Shown here: piece by piece, positions 17,375 through 25,973 of the stretch | Layout of the letters: the number at the start of each line of letters is the position of its first letter | Position numbering within the stretch: position 1 is the stretch's first letter | Source of the DNA: Hyphomicrobium sp. | Lineage (GTDB): Bacteria; Pseudomonadota; Alphaproteobacteria; Rhizobiales; Hyphomicrobiaceae | Reading direction: 5' to 3' | Length of the DNA: 33,145 bases | NCBI GenBank assembly: GCA_025458125.1 | Contig: JALOTA010000038.1 | Span: 1 to 33,145, forward strand | Notes under the pieces: generated by a model | Told to the model about the DNA's origin: nothing | What the model saw: the letters and a program-made list of their open reading frames with translations, nothing else | The model's database searches: none | Position numbers and translations under genes: made by a program

Positions 17375-18170
17375 CTCTTGTCCTAGTCCGCGTTCGTTGC
17401 TGAGATCGCTGCAATCACGACGGCGAAAACGCTACCGCCGTCCGATTAACAAATTCTCAACCATGCGGATCGCAGCGGTTTAGAGGCGATGCAATCGCCG
17501 CCAGGAATCGTGAATTGACACGTCGCTGGAGCGGGCGCACACTTTGAAATCTCCTGAAAGGAGGTCTAGGAAAATGTCTCCACCGGGTAGAATTTTGCCG
17601 CGATAAGGCGCAGAGCCGACGTAGTCGATTGCAGGGCCTGACGTGCGCCATGCTGGGACCGCTTGGAGGTCTCAAAACAAGCTGGCATGTCGCGGGGGTT
17701 CAGGATTGCGCGGGCAGGCTGCAGTTATCGTGGCCATACAGAAAATCTGAAACTTCGAGCAGAGTTGCCATCGTTGCATGAGCCGGTGTCCGGTCGAGTG
17801 CCCGATGACGGAGGCTTCGGTCGGGAGTGACGTGCGTCCGCGGCGCATGTCCATAGTCCGTCCGGATGATCCTCGTGGCAGCGAGACGCGACTCTGATGA
17901 TCTGATGTGATTGGGTCGGGAGAACCGGCGGAACAACGCGGATTGCGATCGGAAAATCCAGGGTCTGCAGCTTCGGCGCACTGACCCGTCTGGAATAGGT
18001 CGCCAACATCCCGTCCCGCAAAACATCCTCTCCGACGAGCCCATCGCTCCGAGCCCGGGACCGGCAGCCGCCGTTCTCGGGCTCTTGCGTTTTCCCGCCC
18101 ACCAATCCGCCATCATCTTGGGGCATTAACACCCACATCCGAAGTGTGATGTTCCTCCCGCTCCAAGAAC
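17375..18170. other. Region of about 0.8 kb without a convincing gene
   Basis: Every frame is broken or lacks recognisable protein character. Overlapping minus-strand ORFs of 137-138 codons (about 17700-18138) have compositions typical of antisense or noncoding frames. GC content appears lower than in flanking genes. Notable items are a TTAA-N7-TCAA motif at 17446-17460 and a 7-bp hairpin at 17549-17565 that contains an AAGGAGG box followed by an 11-codon ORF (17574-17606). It may hold promoters, a small RNA or decayed DNA. Confidence 0.5.
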
Positions 18171-18986
18171 ATGGCCGGTTCCACCCTGTGCTCCTCGTTC
18201 ACGCGTCATGTGCTTCTCGCCTGTGGAGCGGCGGCATTGCTCGCCTGCGCTAGCGTGGCACGAGCCGAACCGCGCTACGCCTGGAAGAGGGAAACTCCAG
18301 CACAGACCGAGACGCTCGCGCTCCGCTTCCCGCCTCCCCTTGGCTTCGAGCGCGCTCCGGCAGCGCCGGGTTCCTTTGCGGCGTGGTTGCGTGGCTTGCC
18401 TCTGAAGACTGGTGGCACGCCGGTTCTCCTGCACACGGGTGCACGAAAGTGGCGGCAGGACGTGCACGCCGCCGTCATCGATATCGACGTTGGTCCGCGC
18501 GATCTCCAACAGTGCGCCGACGCGATCATGCGTCTGCGCGGCGAATGGCTGTTTTCGAACGGACGTAAGGCCGACATCGCCTTCGACGATACGGAAGGCC
18601 GGCGAATGCGCTTCGCCTCGCGGGCGAAGCAGGACTACACCGCGTTCCGCAAATACATGAACTTCGTCTTCGCCTACGCCGGCACCTATTCACTGGCGCG
18701 CGAATTGAAAGCGGTGACCGTCGAGGACATCCGGGCCGGAGACGTCTTCATCAAGGGTGGCTTTCCCGGTCACGCCGTGCTCGTCGCCGATCTCGTCGTG
18801 AACCCTGCAACGGGTGAAAAGAGGTTTCTCCTGGCGCAGAGCTACATGCCGGCGCAGGAAATCCACATCTTGAAGAACCCTTCGGAGACAGGCGGGACCG
18901 TCTGGTATCGCTCGGACTTCGGCGACACGCTCGTCACGCCGGAATGGAACTTCTCGCGCACTCAACTCAAGCGCTGGACGTTCTGA
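18171..18986 (+). CDS. DUF4846 domain protein, exported
   Basis: A 271-residue protein of the DUF4846 family, function unknown. The signal peptide is about 1-32 (hydrophobic core VLLACGAAALLA, end ARA); a Cys within ALLAC could alternatively be a weak lipobox. Family hallmarks are GSFAAWLRGLPLK, the segment DVGPRDLQQCADAIMRLRGEW, GDVFIKGGFPGHAVLVADLV, LLAQSYMPAQEIHILKNP and the terminal TPEWNFSRTQLKR. The GGFPGHAVLV and AQSYMPAQ blocks look like a compact active site, possibly of a cysteine- or histidine-based hydrolase, but that is speculation. The ribosome-binding site before ATG 18171 is weak. Its 3' end overlaps the convergent NlpC/P60 gene by 20 bases. Confidence 0.85.
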   Translation: MAGSTLCSSFTRHVLLACGAAALLACASVARAEPRYAWKRETPAQTETLALRFPPPLGFERAPAAPGSFAAWLRGLPLKTGGTPVLLHTGARKWRQDVHAAVIDIDVGPRDLQQCADAIMRLRGEWLFSNGRKADIAFDDTEGRRMRFASRAKQDYTAFRKYMNFVFAYAGTYSLARELKAVTVEDIRAGDVFIKGGFPGHAVLVADLVVNPATGEKRFLLAQSYMPAQEIHILKNPSETGGTVWYRSDFGDTLVTPEWNFSRTQLKRWTF

Positions 18987-19836
18987 GGCGCTTCACGGCG
19001 AGCAAGGCCGTCCCCGTGCGGGCAATCCGGTCGGCGGCTTCCGGGAGCGTCTCGGCAACGGTCGCCATGTGATGGGCATTGGCATGCAGCAGCATGATGC
19101 CGTCCGTCATGATGCCGACGTGACCCTTCCAGAACACCAGATCGCCGCGCTCCAGGCCTTCGAAGTCGCCGGTGATTTCGACGGGCGTGCCCAGTTCTGC
19201 GAACTGCATGTCGCTGTCGCGGGGGGCTTCGATGCCGCCGGCCTGCAGCGACACCTGGACGAGACCCGAGCAATCGAGCCCGATGCGGGTCTTGCCGCCC
19301 CACAGATAAGGCGTGTCGATGAAACGTTCCGCGACATCGACGTAGTCGCGGGCCGCTTTGTCCAGGCGTGAAATGTGGCGATTGAAGACCCACGCTCCGA
19401 TATGCGTTCGGCTGAAACGCTCGCCCTCTTCCACGATCGTCAGTTCGGCATTGAGACTGAGGTGCAGGATCGGCGCGCACTTCATGTCGGCTTCAGGATA
19501 AAGGAAGGTGCCGATGGCCTTCACCCTGTGCGTCGGCGTCACGATCGTCTCCGACAGGGCATTGGCCGGCATGTAACCGACATATCCGTCGCGCTCCAAT
19601 TGCACCCAGGCCCAACCTTCCTGCTCGTCGAACACGCGCAGACGTTCACCGTAGAGAGCTTCCGTATCAAGGCCGTCGGCCGCGACCGGCCTGCGGCGAA
19701 GCGGAACGGCGGGGCGCACGACCTGTGCCGGCTGACCGGCGATATAGCGCGTGGCCTCGTAGCGGCCGATCAATCTTTCGTCGGCAAGATCGGGGCGGAT
19801 CGCGTTGCGCCGGGTATCGAGACGTTCGCCGGTCAT
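18967..19836 (-). CDS. NlpC/P60 cysteine peptidase with SH3-like domains
   Basis: A 289-residue cell-wall peptidase. Two SH3-like modules (about 30-95 and 100-155) precede an NlpC/P60 domain (about 160-289). The catalytic Cys189 is in GLDCSGLVQ, His239 in WKGHVGIM, and a third polar residue in LLHANAHH. Family members cut peptidoglycan stem peptides, usually between D-Glu and a diamino acid. No signal peptide is seen from the chosen start, so it may act in the cytoplasm on recycled muropeptides or be exported otherwise. ATG 19836 overlaps the aminopeptidase stop as ATGA, which fixes the start; the longer frame to 19935 runs back through the aminopeptidase gene. Coupling to a peptidase fits a role in peptide turnover. 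Confidence 0.9.
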   Translation of the reverse strand: MTGERLDTRRNAIRPDLADERLIGRYEATRYIAGQPAQVVRPAVPLRRRPVAADGLDTEALYGERLRVFDEQEGWAWVQLERDGYVGYMPANALSETIVTPTHRVKAIGTFLYPEADMKCAPILHLSLNAELTIVEEGERFSRTHIGAWVFNRHISRLDKAARDYVDVAERFIDTPYLWGGKTRIGLDCSGLVQVSLQAGGIEAPRDSDMQFAELGTPVEITGDFEGLERGDLVFWKGHVGIMTDGIMLLHANAHHMATVAETLPEAADRIARTGTALLAVKRLRTSSA

Positions 19837-21293
19837 GCACCGGCCCCGTATTCGGCGCGCAACACTTCGAAGACGGCTCTGGCGGTCTGCACCTCGCCGC
19901 CTCGGGGACCCAGCGGCCGCGCCGCCGGACGCCATCCATACAGGTCGAGGTGGGCGAAGCGCCGGGCGTTCCTCACGAATTTCTTGAGGAAGAGAGCCGC
20001 CGTGATGGAGCCTGCGAACGGGCTTTCCCAGACGTTGTTCACGTCTGCCACGTCGCTGTCGAGATTGCGTTCATAGCCCGCCCATAGAGGTAGCCGCCAC
20101 ATCGGGTCGCCGATGCTTGCGCCGATGGTCTCTAGCTTTGCCGCGAGCACATCGTCGTTGGAGAAGAGTGCCGGCAGGTCGGGGCCGAGGGCCGTTCGCG
20201 CGGCGCCGGTCAATGTCGCAAAGACGAAGATCGTTCCGGGATCGGCCTCATCGGCGAGCGCAAGGGCATCGGCGAGGACGAGGCGGCCTTCGGCGTCCGT
20301 ATTGCCGATCTCGACGGTCGTGCCGGCGCGGCTGCGCAAGACGTCGCCGGGACGAAAGGCATCCCCCGACACGGAATTCTCGGCAGACGCGATCAGAATC
20401 TTGAGGCGGACGTCGAGCCCATGCCCCATGATCATCTGGGCAACAGCGAGTGCAACAGCGGCTCCGCCCATGTCCTTTTTCATCAGAAGCATCGCAGAGG
20501 CCGGCTTGATATCGAGGCCGCCCGTATCGAAGGTGATGCCCTTTCCAACCAGAGTGACCTTCGGCGCGTCGGGATGGCCGCCGGGCTTGTGCCAATCGAG
20601 TTCGATCAGTCGCGGCGCCCGGGGGCTGGCCCGGCCGACGGCGTGGATCAACGGAAAGTTCTGAGCGATGAGATCATCGCCAACCACGCTGCGCACGCTG
20701 GCCCCATAGCGGGCGCCGACCTTTCGAACCGCCGCTTCGATTTCGGCCGGCCCCAGGTCGCTGGCCGGGGTATTGATGAGATCGCGGCCCAGCCAGACGG
20801 CCGAAGCCAGGGTCTTCAGATTTCCAGCATCGGTGTCCGGCGGCAGCGCGAGGCGGGCGATCTTTTCAGCACCGTTGGCCGGCGCCGACTTGTACCTTCG
20901 AAAGCGGTAGGCCCCGAGCGCCCACGACAGGGCGGCAAGGGCCGGGTCGCCAAAGCCTTCGCCCAGCCGGTAGGTGCCAGCGGGAAGAGTGGCGGCGATG
21001 TGGCCGAGCAGCAGTTCGGACGGGCCGCTCGGCTCGCCGGCATTGCCGTTTCCGGCTCCGAGAAGAACGGCGGCCAGTTCCCCATCCGGTGTCGGCAGCA
21101 GGACATGACTTTTTGCAGCTGCCTTGAAGCCGATCGTCTCGACCCAGCGCCGGCCGATCGCGCCACCCGGCGTTCCTTCGCTCTGTCCTGGGCCGACGAG
21201 ATGGATCGGAATGGCGCCGGCATCGCCGGGCGCGAAGACATCAGAGGCTTCGTCGATGGAAAGCGAGAACGATGGGTCGTTGGCCGATGTCAT
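19833..21293 (-). CDS. Leucyl aminopeptidase family protein (M17)
   Basis: A 486-residue two-metal aminopeptidase that removes N-terminal residues from peptides in the cytosol. The C-terminal catalytic domain has GKGITFDTGGLDIKP and the signature NTDAEGRL. Residues aligning with E. coli PepA are all present at a constant offset of 19: Lys251, Asp256, Asp274, Asp333, Glu335 and Arg337. The N-terminal domain is more divergent. The frame is open back to 21896, but that part is antisense to the GST gene; ATG 21293 (MTSANDPSFS) is the sensible start although its ribosome-binding site is weak. The stop overlaps the NlpC/P60 start by four bases, so the two are translationally coupled. Confidence 0.92.
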   Translation of the reverse strand: MTSANDPSFSLSIDEASDVFAPGDAGAIPIHLVGPGQSEGTPGGAIGRRWVETIGFKAAAKSHVLLPTPDGELAAVLLGAGNGNAGEPSGPSELLLGHIAATLPAGTYRLGEGFGDPALAALSWALGAYRFRRYKSAPANGAEKIARLALPPDTDAGNLKTLASAVWLGRDLINTPASDLGPAEIEAAVRKVGARYGASVRSVVGDDLIAQNFPLIHAVGRASPRAPRLIELDWHKPGGHPDAPKVTLVGKGITFDTGGLDIKPASAMLLMKKDMGGAAVALAVAQMIMGHGLDVRLKILIASAENSVSGDAFRPGDVLRSRAGTTVEIGNTDAEGRLVLADALALADEADPGTIFVFATLTGAARTALGPDLPALFSNDDVLAAKLETIGASIGDPMWRLPLWAGYERNLDSDVADVNNVWESPFAGSITAALFLKKFVRNARRFAHLDLYGWRPAARPLGPRGGEVQTARAVFEVLRAEYGAGA

Positions 21294-21438
21294 GGTCGCG
21301 TGTCTCGCTGAAAAGTGCTGCTGCTTTTGACCGGGAGTTACCTCGGATGATCGCCGGAGCACGCGGCTCTTGTGCCGCGCGGTTCGCCCCCTTAGGACCA
21401 TGGGTGCACTAGCATAATCGCTGCAGGAAGGCGAAAGC

Positions 21439-22095
21439 ATGCCGCAACCGCAATTGTCTCTCGTCATCGGCAATAAGACCTGGTCGAGCTGGAGCCTCCG
21501 GCCGTGGCTGGTCCTGAAGCGATTGGCGATACCCTTCGAGGAAGTCCGGGTCCAGCTTCGGCAGCCTGAAACGAAGTCGGCCATCCTCGGCCATTCCCCC
21601 GCCGGCAAGGTGCCGGCCCTGCGCGACGGCGATCTCGTGATCTGGGACAGCCTCGCCATCATCGAATACGTCGCCGATCTCCATCCCGACCGGCCTGTGT
21701 GGCCGCGGGACCGGATCGCGCGCGGCGTCGCCCGCGCCGTTTCAGCCGAAATGCACTCCGGATTCCAACAGTTGCGCGAAGTCTGCCCCATGGATCTTTT
21801 TGCCGTGAAGCCGATGGAGACGTTCCCTGAAGGGGTGGAACACAACATCCGCCGGATCGTGCAGAGTTTTCGCGAGTGCCGGGCGGGCTTCGGCAAGGAC
21901 GGCCCCTTCCTGTTCGGCAGCTTCAGCGCGGCGGATGCGATGTATGCCCCGGTCTGCTCGCGCTTCCGGACTTACGTTCCAGATCTCTCGCGTTTCGGGG
22001 ACGACGGCACGGCGGCCCGCTACATGGAGACCATTTTTGCGATGCCGGAAATGGAGGCGTGGGCCGAGGGCGCGCGCGCAGAAGCGTCTGATTGA
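21439..22095 (+). CDS. Glutathione S-transferase
   Basis: A 218-residue cytosolic GST. The thioredoxin-fold N-domain begins LSLVIGNKTWSSWSLRPW, whose serine-rich motif supplies the probable glutathione-activating residue, and contains the cis-proline segment AGKVPALRDG and then WDSLAIIEYVADLHP. The helical C-domain fills the rest, with FLFGSFSAADAMYAP as the N-capping and hydrophobic-staple motif. Substrates are unknown. AGGAAGG lies seven bases before ATG 21439, and a CATAAT -10-like box lies at 21413-21418. It diverges from the aminopeptidase gene, with 145 bases between the starts. Confidence 0.92.
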   Translation: MPQPQLSLVIGNKTWSSWSLRPWLVLKRLAIPFEEVRVQLRQPETKSAILGHSPAGKVPALRDGDLVIWDSLAIIEYVADLHPDRPVWPRDRIARGVARAVSAEMHSGFQQLREVCPMDLFAVKPMETFPEGVEHNIRRIVQSFRECRAGFGKDGPFLFGSFSAADAMYAPVCSRFRTYVPDLSRFGDDGTAARYMETIFAMPEMEAWAEGARAEASD

Positions 22096-22229
22096 CGAAA
22101 TCCGAGTTGCATCTCCTGTGCGGGCCCGAACCCTTAAACCTTTGTTGAGACCTGTCCCGGAAACTGGCGCCTGAAAACAACGGGGCGGCAAGTGATTCGC
22201 TTGCATGCCTCTGCGCGGGAGCAGTCAGC

Positions 22230-23210
22230 ATGGCGGGGAAATCGGGGCGCGGACTTGTCGGTCGCGGGATGCGTGTCGCTGCCCGCGCGTCCGTCCTCAT
22301 GCTGGCCACGCTGACGGGGGCCTGTTCAAGCCTGACCGAAGAGGCCGGTCTCAGCTCACTTCTGGCTTCGTCCAAACCGGTCGATACACGGGCACCCAAC
22401 GAAGGCGGCATACCGCAGACGGATCTCGGCAAAGCGACCGAATTCTGGGGAAAGGAATACGCCAAGAGCCCGGCCAACACGGAAGCCGCCGTGGCCTATG
22501 CCAAGAACCTCAAGGCACTCGGCAACAAGCAGGAAGCCTTCAAGGTTCTGCAGCAGGCCGCGCAGACGAGCCCCGACAACAAGGAAATCGCTTCGGAATA
22601 CGGGCGGCTGGCGCTTGAACTGGACAAGGTTTCACTCGCCGCGCAGATGCTCGAATTCGCCGACGATCCCATGCGGCCCGACTGGCGCGTGATCTCGGCG
22701 CGCGGCGCCGCTCTCGCCAAGCTCGGCAAGTACAAGGACGCGGTGCAGCACCTGGAGCGCGCCAACACGATCGCTCCCGATCAGCCCTCGGTGCAGAACA
22801 ATCTGGCGCTCGCTTATGCGATGAACGGGGATCCGTCGAAGGCCGAAACGATGCTGCGGCAGGTGGTGGCGCGCGATGGCGGCTCGCCCAAGGCGCGGCA
22901 GAACCTTGCACTCGTGCTCGGCTTGCAGGGCAAATATGACGAGGCGACTCAGATCGGTGCGACGGCCGTTGCAGCCAACGTGGCGAAGGAAAACACAAAC
23001 ATCGTCCGCCAGATGGTAAAGCTGGAGCCGAAGTCGGCGCCTCGCGGCATGACATCGACGGGAACGGCGCTCGCCTCGAAAGCGCCGACGGAAGGTTGGG
23101 GTGCCAAGGTCGATACGGCACCGGCGAATGTGGTCTCACTAAAACCGGCCGTGATTGAAACGACACCGCCGGAGACCTGGGACGCAGACGTCGTCACGGC
23201 GGCGCAGTAG
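22230..23210 (+). CDS. TPR lipoprotein, TadD-like
   Basis: A 326-residue protein with a basic start, a hydrophobic segment and a probable lipid-attachment Cys32 in TLTGACSSL (not a perfect lipobox). TPR-type repeats span about 70-250 (motifs YAKNLKALGNKQEAFKVLQ, ARGAALAKLGKYKDAVQH, NNLALAYAMNGDPSKAE, ARQNLALVLGLQGKYDEA). A Thr/Pro/Ala-rich tail follows. The arrangement resembles TadD, the pilotin-like lipoprotein of Tad/Flp pilus systems, but no other tad genes are visible nearby, so the assignment is by resemblance only. GGGAG lies eight bases before ATG 22230. It converges with the downstream transaminase gene, 21 bases apart. Confidence 0.82.
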   Translation: MAGKSGRGLVGRGMRVAARASVLMLATLTGACSSLTEEAGLSSLLASSKPVDTRAPNEGGIPQTDLGKATEFWGKEYAKSPANTEAAVAYAKNLKALGNKQEAFKVLQQAAQTSPDNKEIASEYGRLALELDKVSLAAQMLEFADDPMRPDWRVISARGAALAKLGKYKDAVQHLERANTIAPDQPSVQNNLALAYAMNGDPSKAETMLRQVVARDGGSPKARQNLALVLGLQGKYDEATQIGATAVAANVAKENTNIVRQMVKLEPKSAPRGMTSTGTALASKAPTEGWGAKVDTAPANVVSLKPAVIETTPPETWDADVVTAAQ

Positions 23211-23231
23211 GCCGAACCGTCGCCGTAGATC

Positions 23232-24356
23232 CTAGGACTGGTCGAGGCGGGAGCGCCGCGCGGCAGCGACCGCCGGTGGAAGCATCTCTGCCAGAATTTC
23301 GAGTTCCGCATCCAGCCCGCAGCTGATGCGAATGCAGCGATCGAGACCGGCACTGGCCGGCTTGCGCGCGAACACATCGCGGGCGAGCAGTTCGTCGAGC
23401 ACGGCTTTCGCGAACACTCCTTCACGGCCGCAATCGATGGCCACGAAATTCGTAGCGGACGGAAGCGGTTCCAGACCGCTGTCACGGGCAATGCGGGCGA
23501 TGCGATGGCGCGCCTGTTCGATGCGCTGCACGACGGCGGCGAGGTAGGGCTGGTCCTCGATGGCGGCGCGGGCTGCGATCTGGCCCATGCGGTTGATGCC
23601 GTAGTGATTGCGCACCTTCTCGAAGTTGGCGATCAATCCCGCCTCGCCCAGCGCATACCCGATGCGCGCGCCGGCAAGCCCATAGGCCTTGGAAAACGTT
23701 CGAAGGCGCAAGACCTGCGGATTGCCGGTATCGACCGGCGGCACGGATCCTTGCGGAGCCGTATCGCAGTACGCCTCATCGAGCAGTAACAGCAGGCCGC
23801 CGGGCAACGTGGCGATGAGTCGTTCGAGGTCGGCCGACTGCCACCACGAGCCCATCGGATTGTTGGGGTTGGAGACATAGAGGACGCGCGCTTTTTCACG
23901 CACCGCCGCGTCGCGCAGCGCCTCGAGATCTTCCCTATCGTCCCGGAAGGGAACCTTGACGAGGCGCGCACCCTGGGCCGCCACATGGAAGTTGAAAGTC
24001 GGATACGCGCCATCCGACGTGACGACCGGCGTCCCCGGATCAGCGGCAATCTTCACCGCAAGGCCCAACAGACCGTCGATGCCCTCCCCGATCACGACAT
24101 TGTCCACTTCGACGTTATGGACGCGCGCGATGGAGGCGCGCAGATCGTGATTTTCCGGATCGCAGTATTTCCAACTGTCGCGCGCTGCTTCCTCCATGGC
24201 CAGGATTGCACGCGGTGAGGCGCCAAATGGACTTTCATTGGCGCCCAGGCGCGCACGAAAAGGACGCCCGCGCAGGCGTTCCATCTGCTCGGGCCCGACG
24301 AACGGGACCAGGTGGGGCAGAGCCTTGACGACGGAGGAGATGACCGGCTTGCGCAT
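23232..24356 (-). CDS. PLP-dependent aminotransferase, histidinol-phosphate aminotransferase-like
   Basis: A 374-residue fold type I aminotransferase of class I/II. The signature residues are the arginine/glycine segment RLGANESPFGASP, Asn163 in SNPNNPMGS, Asp193 in LLLLDEAYCD and PLP-binding Lys223 in RTFSKAYGLAGARIGYAL. The layout is closest to HisC-type enzymes, which convert imidazole-acetol phosphate and, in some bacteria, aromatic oxo acids. No other his genes are nearby, so it may be a second, aromatic- or tyrosine-directed copy. ATG 24356 follows the DUF1489 stop by ten bases, so the two form an operon. Confidence 0.88.
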   Translation of the reverse strand: MRKPVISSVVKALPHLVPFVGPEQMERLRGRPFRARLGANESPFGASPRAILAMEEAARDSWKYCDPENHDLRASIARVHNVEVDNVVIGEGIDGLLGLAVKIAADPGTPVVTSDGAYPTFNFHVAAQGARLVKVPFRDDREDLEALRDAAVREKARVLYVSNPNNPMGSWWQSADLERLIATLPGGLLLLLDEAYCDTAPQGSVPPVDTGNPQVLRLRTFSKAYGLAGARIGYALGEAGLIANFEKVRNHYGINRMGQIAARAAIEDQPYLAAVVQRIEQARHRIARIARDSGLEPLPSATNFVAIDCGREGVFAKAVLDELLARDVFARKPASAGLDRCIRISCGLDAELEILAEMLPPAVAAARRSRLDQS

Positions 24357-24366
24357 CCTGAACCCG

Positions 24367-24807
24367 TTACAGCAGACCGAGCGCCGCCAACTCGCGACGC
24401 ATGGCCGGTGGAAGGTCCGCGAGGTTGCCGCGCGACTCAGAGGTCAGATCGGGCGGCGCATCGGACGGCTCGAGATATCTCCAGCCCTGAAATGCCCGGC
24501 GCGGTACCGGCCGGACAGGCACGATCACGGGGTCGAGCAGCAGAAGGCAACAGGGCTTTCCGTCTTCCTTCTTTCCCTCGTCGAAACCGACGAGCCGCTG
24601 GCGCGCCTGGATCATCCCCTTGACCACCCAATAGAGCGAGCCCCCGTCGAGAAGGTCCGCGGTACGCTTGGGGGTCTGAAAGGTCGTGTGAAAGACGGCG
24701 GGTTTGCCGCTGACCTTGCGCCAGAACTGGCGATTGGCCGCCTGCCAGCGGGCGTGATCCTCCACCGAGTCCGATCCGACCGAAAGTTTGATCAGATGCA
24801 GGGTCAT
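24367..24807 (-). CDS. DUF1489 family protein
   Basis: A 146-residue cytosolic protein of the DUF1489 family, which is largely alphaproteobacterial and of unknown function. Recognisable blocks are the start MTLHLIKLSVGSDS, LLDGGSLYWVVKGMIQARQRL at about 52-72, LLLLDPVIVPVRPVPRRAFQGWRYL at about 88-112 (described here by its ends), and a C-terminal DLPPAMRRELAALGLL. Length and ends match the family. It is the first gene of a two-gene unit with the HisC-like aminotransferase. No catalytic motif is evident. Confidence 0.88.
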   Translation of the reverse strand: MTLHLIKLSVGSDSVEDHARWQAANRQFWRKVSGKPAVFHTTFQTPKRTADLLDGGSLYWVVKGMIQARQRLVGFDEGKKEDGKPCCLLLLDPVIVPVRPVPRRAFQGWRYLEPSDAPPDLTSESRGNLADLPPAMRRELAALGLL

Positions 24808-24911
24808 CGGGTACCGTTTCCTTTTAGCTTCGAGAACTGCGCTACCCGTTCATACGTCAGGCGCGGCGAAGCTGCTGTGGCGATCCACAGATTTCGTGAG
24901 CGGTCGCGGAT

Positions 24912-25361
24912 CTATTCGGAACATGTCCCCGTGTACTGACCGAACACCGGCTGACCGACGAGGCCGAGATGTCGCGAGTGAACCGCCGGGTGAAGCCCCG
25001 TCTTGGGATCCTTGTCATAGATGGTCGTGAGGTTGAGGAAGCCTTCGTTGACCACTTCAAGGAAGTGGTTGGCGTTGACGGCCCTGATGATGCGAAGCGT
25101 CACGGGCGGATTGCCCTGGCTCGTGACGAGTTCGGCCGATTGCCCGTCGAGATCGATCTTGGTCACGGTAAACGCGAGCGGACTGGCAGCCTTCGACTGG
25201 AAACCGCCCGCTTCATAGCTCACCGAAGTCCCGGTCGAGAATGTGCAGACGAGCTTTTCGGGCGCCGCATCGTTGTCCTGCGCGGCAGCCTGTGCAGCAC
25301 CGAGCACCAGCGATGCCGCCAGCGCAGTTGTCACCGATCCTGCCTTCAGTCTGCCTGCCAT
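24912..25361 (-). CDS. Hypothetical exported protein
   Basis: A 149-residue protein with a clear signal peptide (about 1-28, ending AQAAAQ) and a mature domain of probable beta structure. Two cysteines, one near the mature N-terminus (LVCTF) and one at the C-terminal end (TGTCSE), could form a disulphide. I do not recognise the family. The long upstream extension of this frame (to 25619) is not credible; ATG 25361 has CGGAG seven bases before it and starts the signal peptide. It diverges from the small lipoprotein gene and is probably periplasmic. Confidence 0.78.
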   Translation of the reverse strand: MAGRLKAGSVTTALAASLVLGAAQAAAQDNDAAPEKLVCTFSTGTSVSYEAGGFQSKAASPLAFTVTKIDLDGQSAELVTSQGNPPVTLRIIRAVNANHFLEVVNEGFLNLTTIYDKDPKTGLHPAVHSRHLGLVGQPVFGQYTGTCSE

Positions 25362-25532
25362 GATGATTCTCCGAAGGACAACCCGGCCCTGCGCCACCGA
25401 TGCGGCCAATGAAGCCAAGGGGCGCCGCCACTGGCAAGCCGCCAATTTGCCCTGCCCACCGGCTTTCCTTGCCATGCTAACGCCGTGCTTATCATAGAAA
25501 TCAGTTCTCCCGATTGGCATGGAACACGTCCG

Positions 25533-25961
25533 GTGGCTCTTCGCACGCCCTATTTTGTTGTTCTCTCGGCCGTGGTCCTCGCTGGATGTGCGGGGACCGG
25601 CAGTGCCGGGGGAGCGCAATTGATCGATGGGGCCTATTCCCTCACGGAAGAGGAGAAGGCGCTCGATTGCAAAAGGCTGACCGGCCGCATCCAGGTCCGC
25701 CTGCTGTCGCTGCGCGGAGATGAGTACAAGGTGCAGCCTTCCGGGGCTTCGCAGTCGATGAGAACGGCGACAAGCACCGCCATGGGAACCGATACGGCCA
25801 AGAATGCGGCGGCGCGGGCGGCTTCCGACCGCCCGGTCCTCGATGCCTACAACAGACGGCTCATCGAGTTGGGTTGTCCAAGCTTCGACATCGGCAAGGA
25901 ACTGGCTGCGCGGCCTTCAGCGCCGACGCCGCTGCCGACCGTTCCTGCTCAGAAGCGCTAG
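25533..25961 (+). CDS. Hypothetical small lipoprotein
   Basis: About 142 residues from GTG 25533, with a textbook lipobox VLAGC (Cys19) after a short hydrophobic segment. The mature part has an acidic start (LTEEEKALDCKRLTGRIQ), a Ser/Thr/Ala-rich middle and a Pro-rich C-terminus. A second Cys pair (ALDCKRL and LGCPSF) may form a disulphide. GGAA lies eight bases before GTG 25533; another GTG at 25485 would give a leader poorly suited to a lipoprotein. Function unknown; expected in the outer or inner membrane facing the periplasm. Confidence 0.72.
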   Translation: MALRTPYFVVLSAVVLAGCAGTGSAGGAQLIDGAYSLTEEEKALDCKRLTGRIQVRLLSLRGDEYKVQPSGASQSMRTATSTAMGTDTAKNAAARAASDRPVLDAYNRRLIELGCPSFDIGKELAARPSAPTPLPTVPAQKR

Positions 25962-25973
25962 TTCGTTGCCCGT

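Noticed and set aside
17446-17460. TTAA-N7-TCAA as a CtrA binding site
   Set aside because: One half differs from consensus and such short motifs occur by chance. No matching site was seen upstream of eipA, where CtrA control would have been more telling.
17700-18138. Overlapping 137-138-codon minus-strand frames in the gene-poor gap
   Set aside because: No recognisable motif, no ribosome-binding site, no hydrophobic or repeat pattern, and two overlapping frames equally open, as expected of noncoding GC-rich DNA.
22230-23210. Evidence for a Tad pilus locus
   Set aside because: Only a TadD-like TPR lipoprotein is present; no secretion ATPase, pilin, secretin or prepilin peptidase is nearby.
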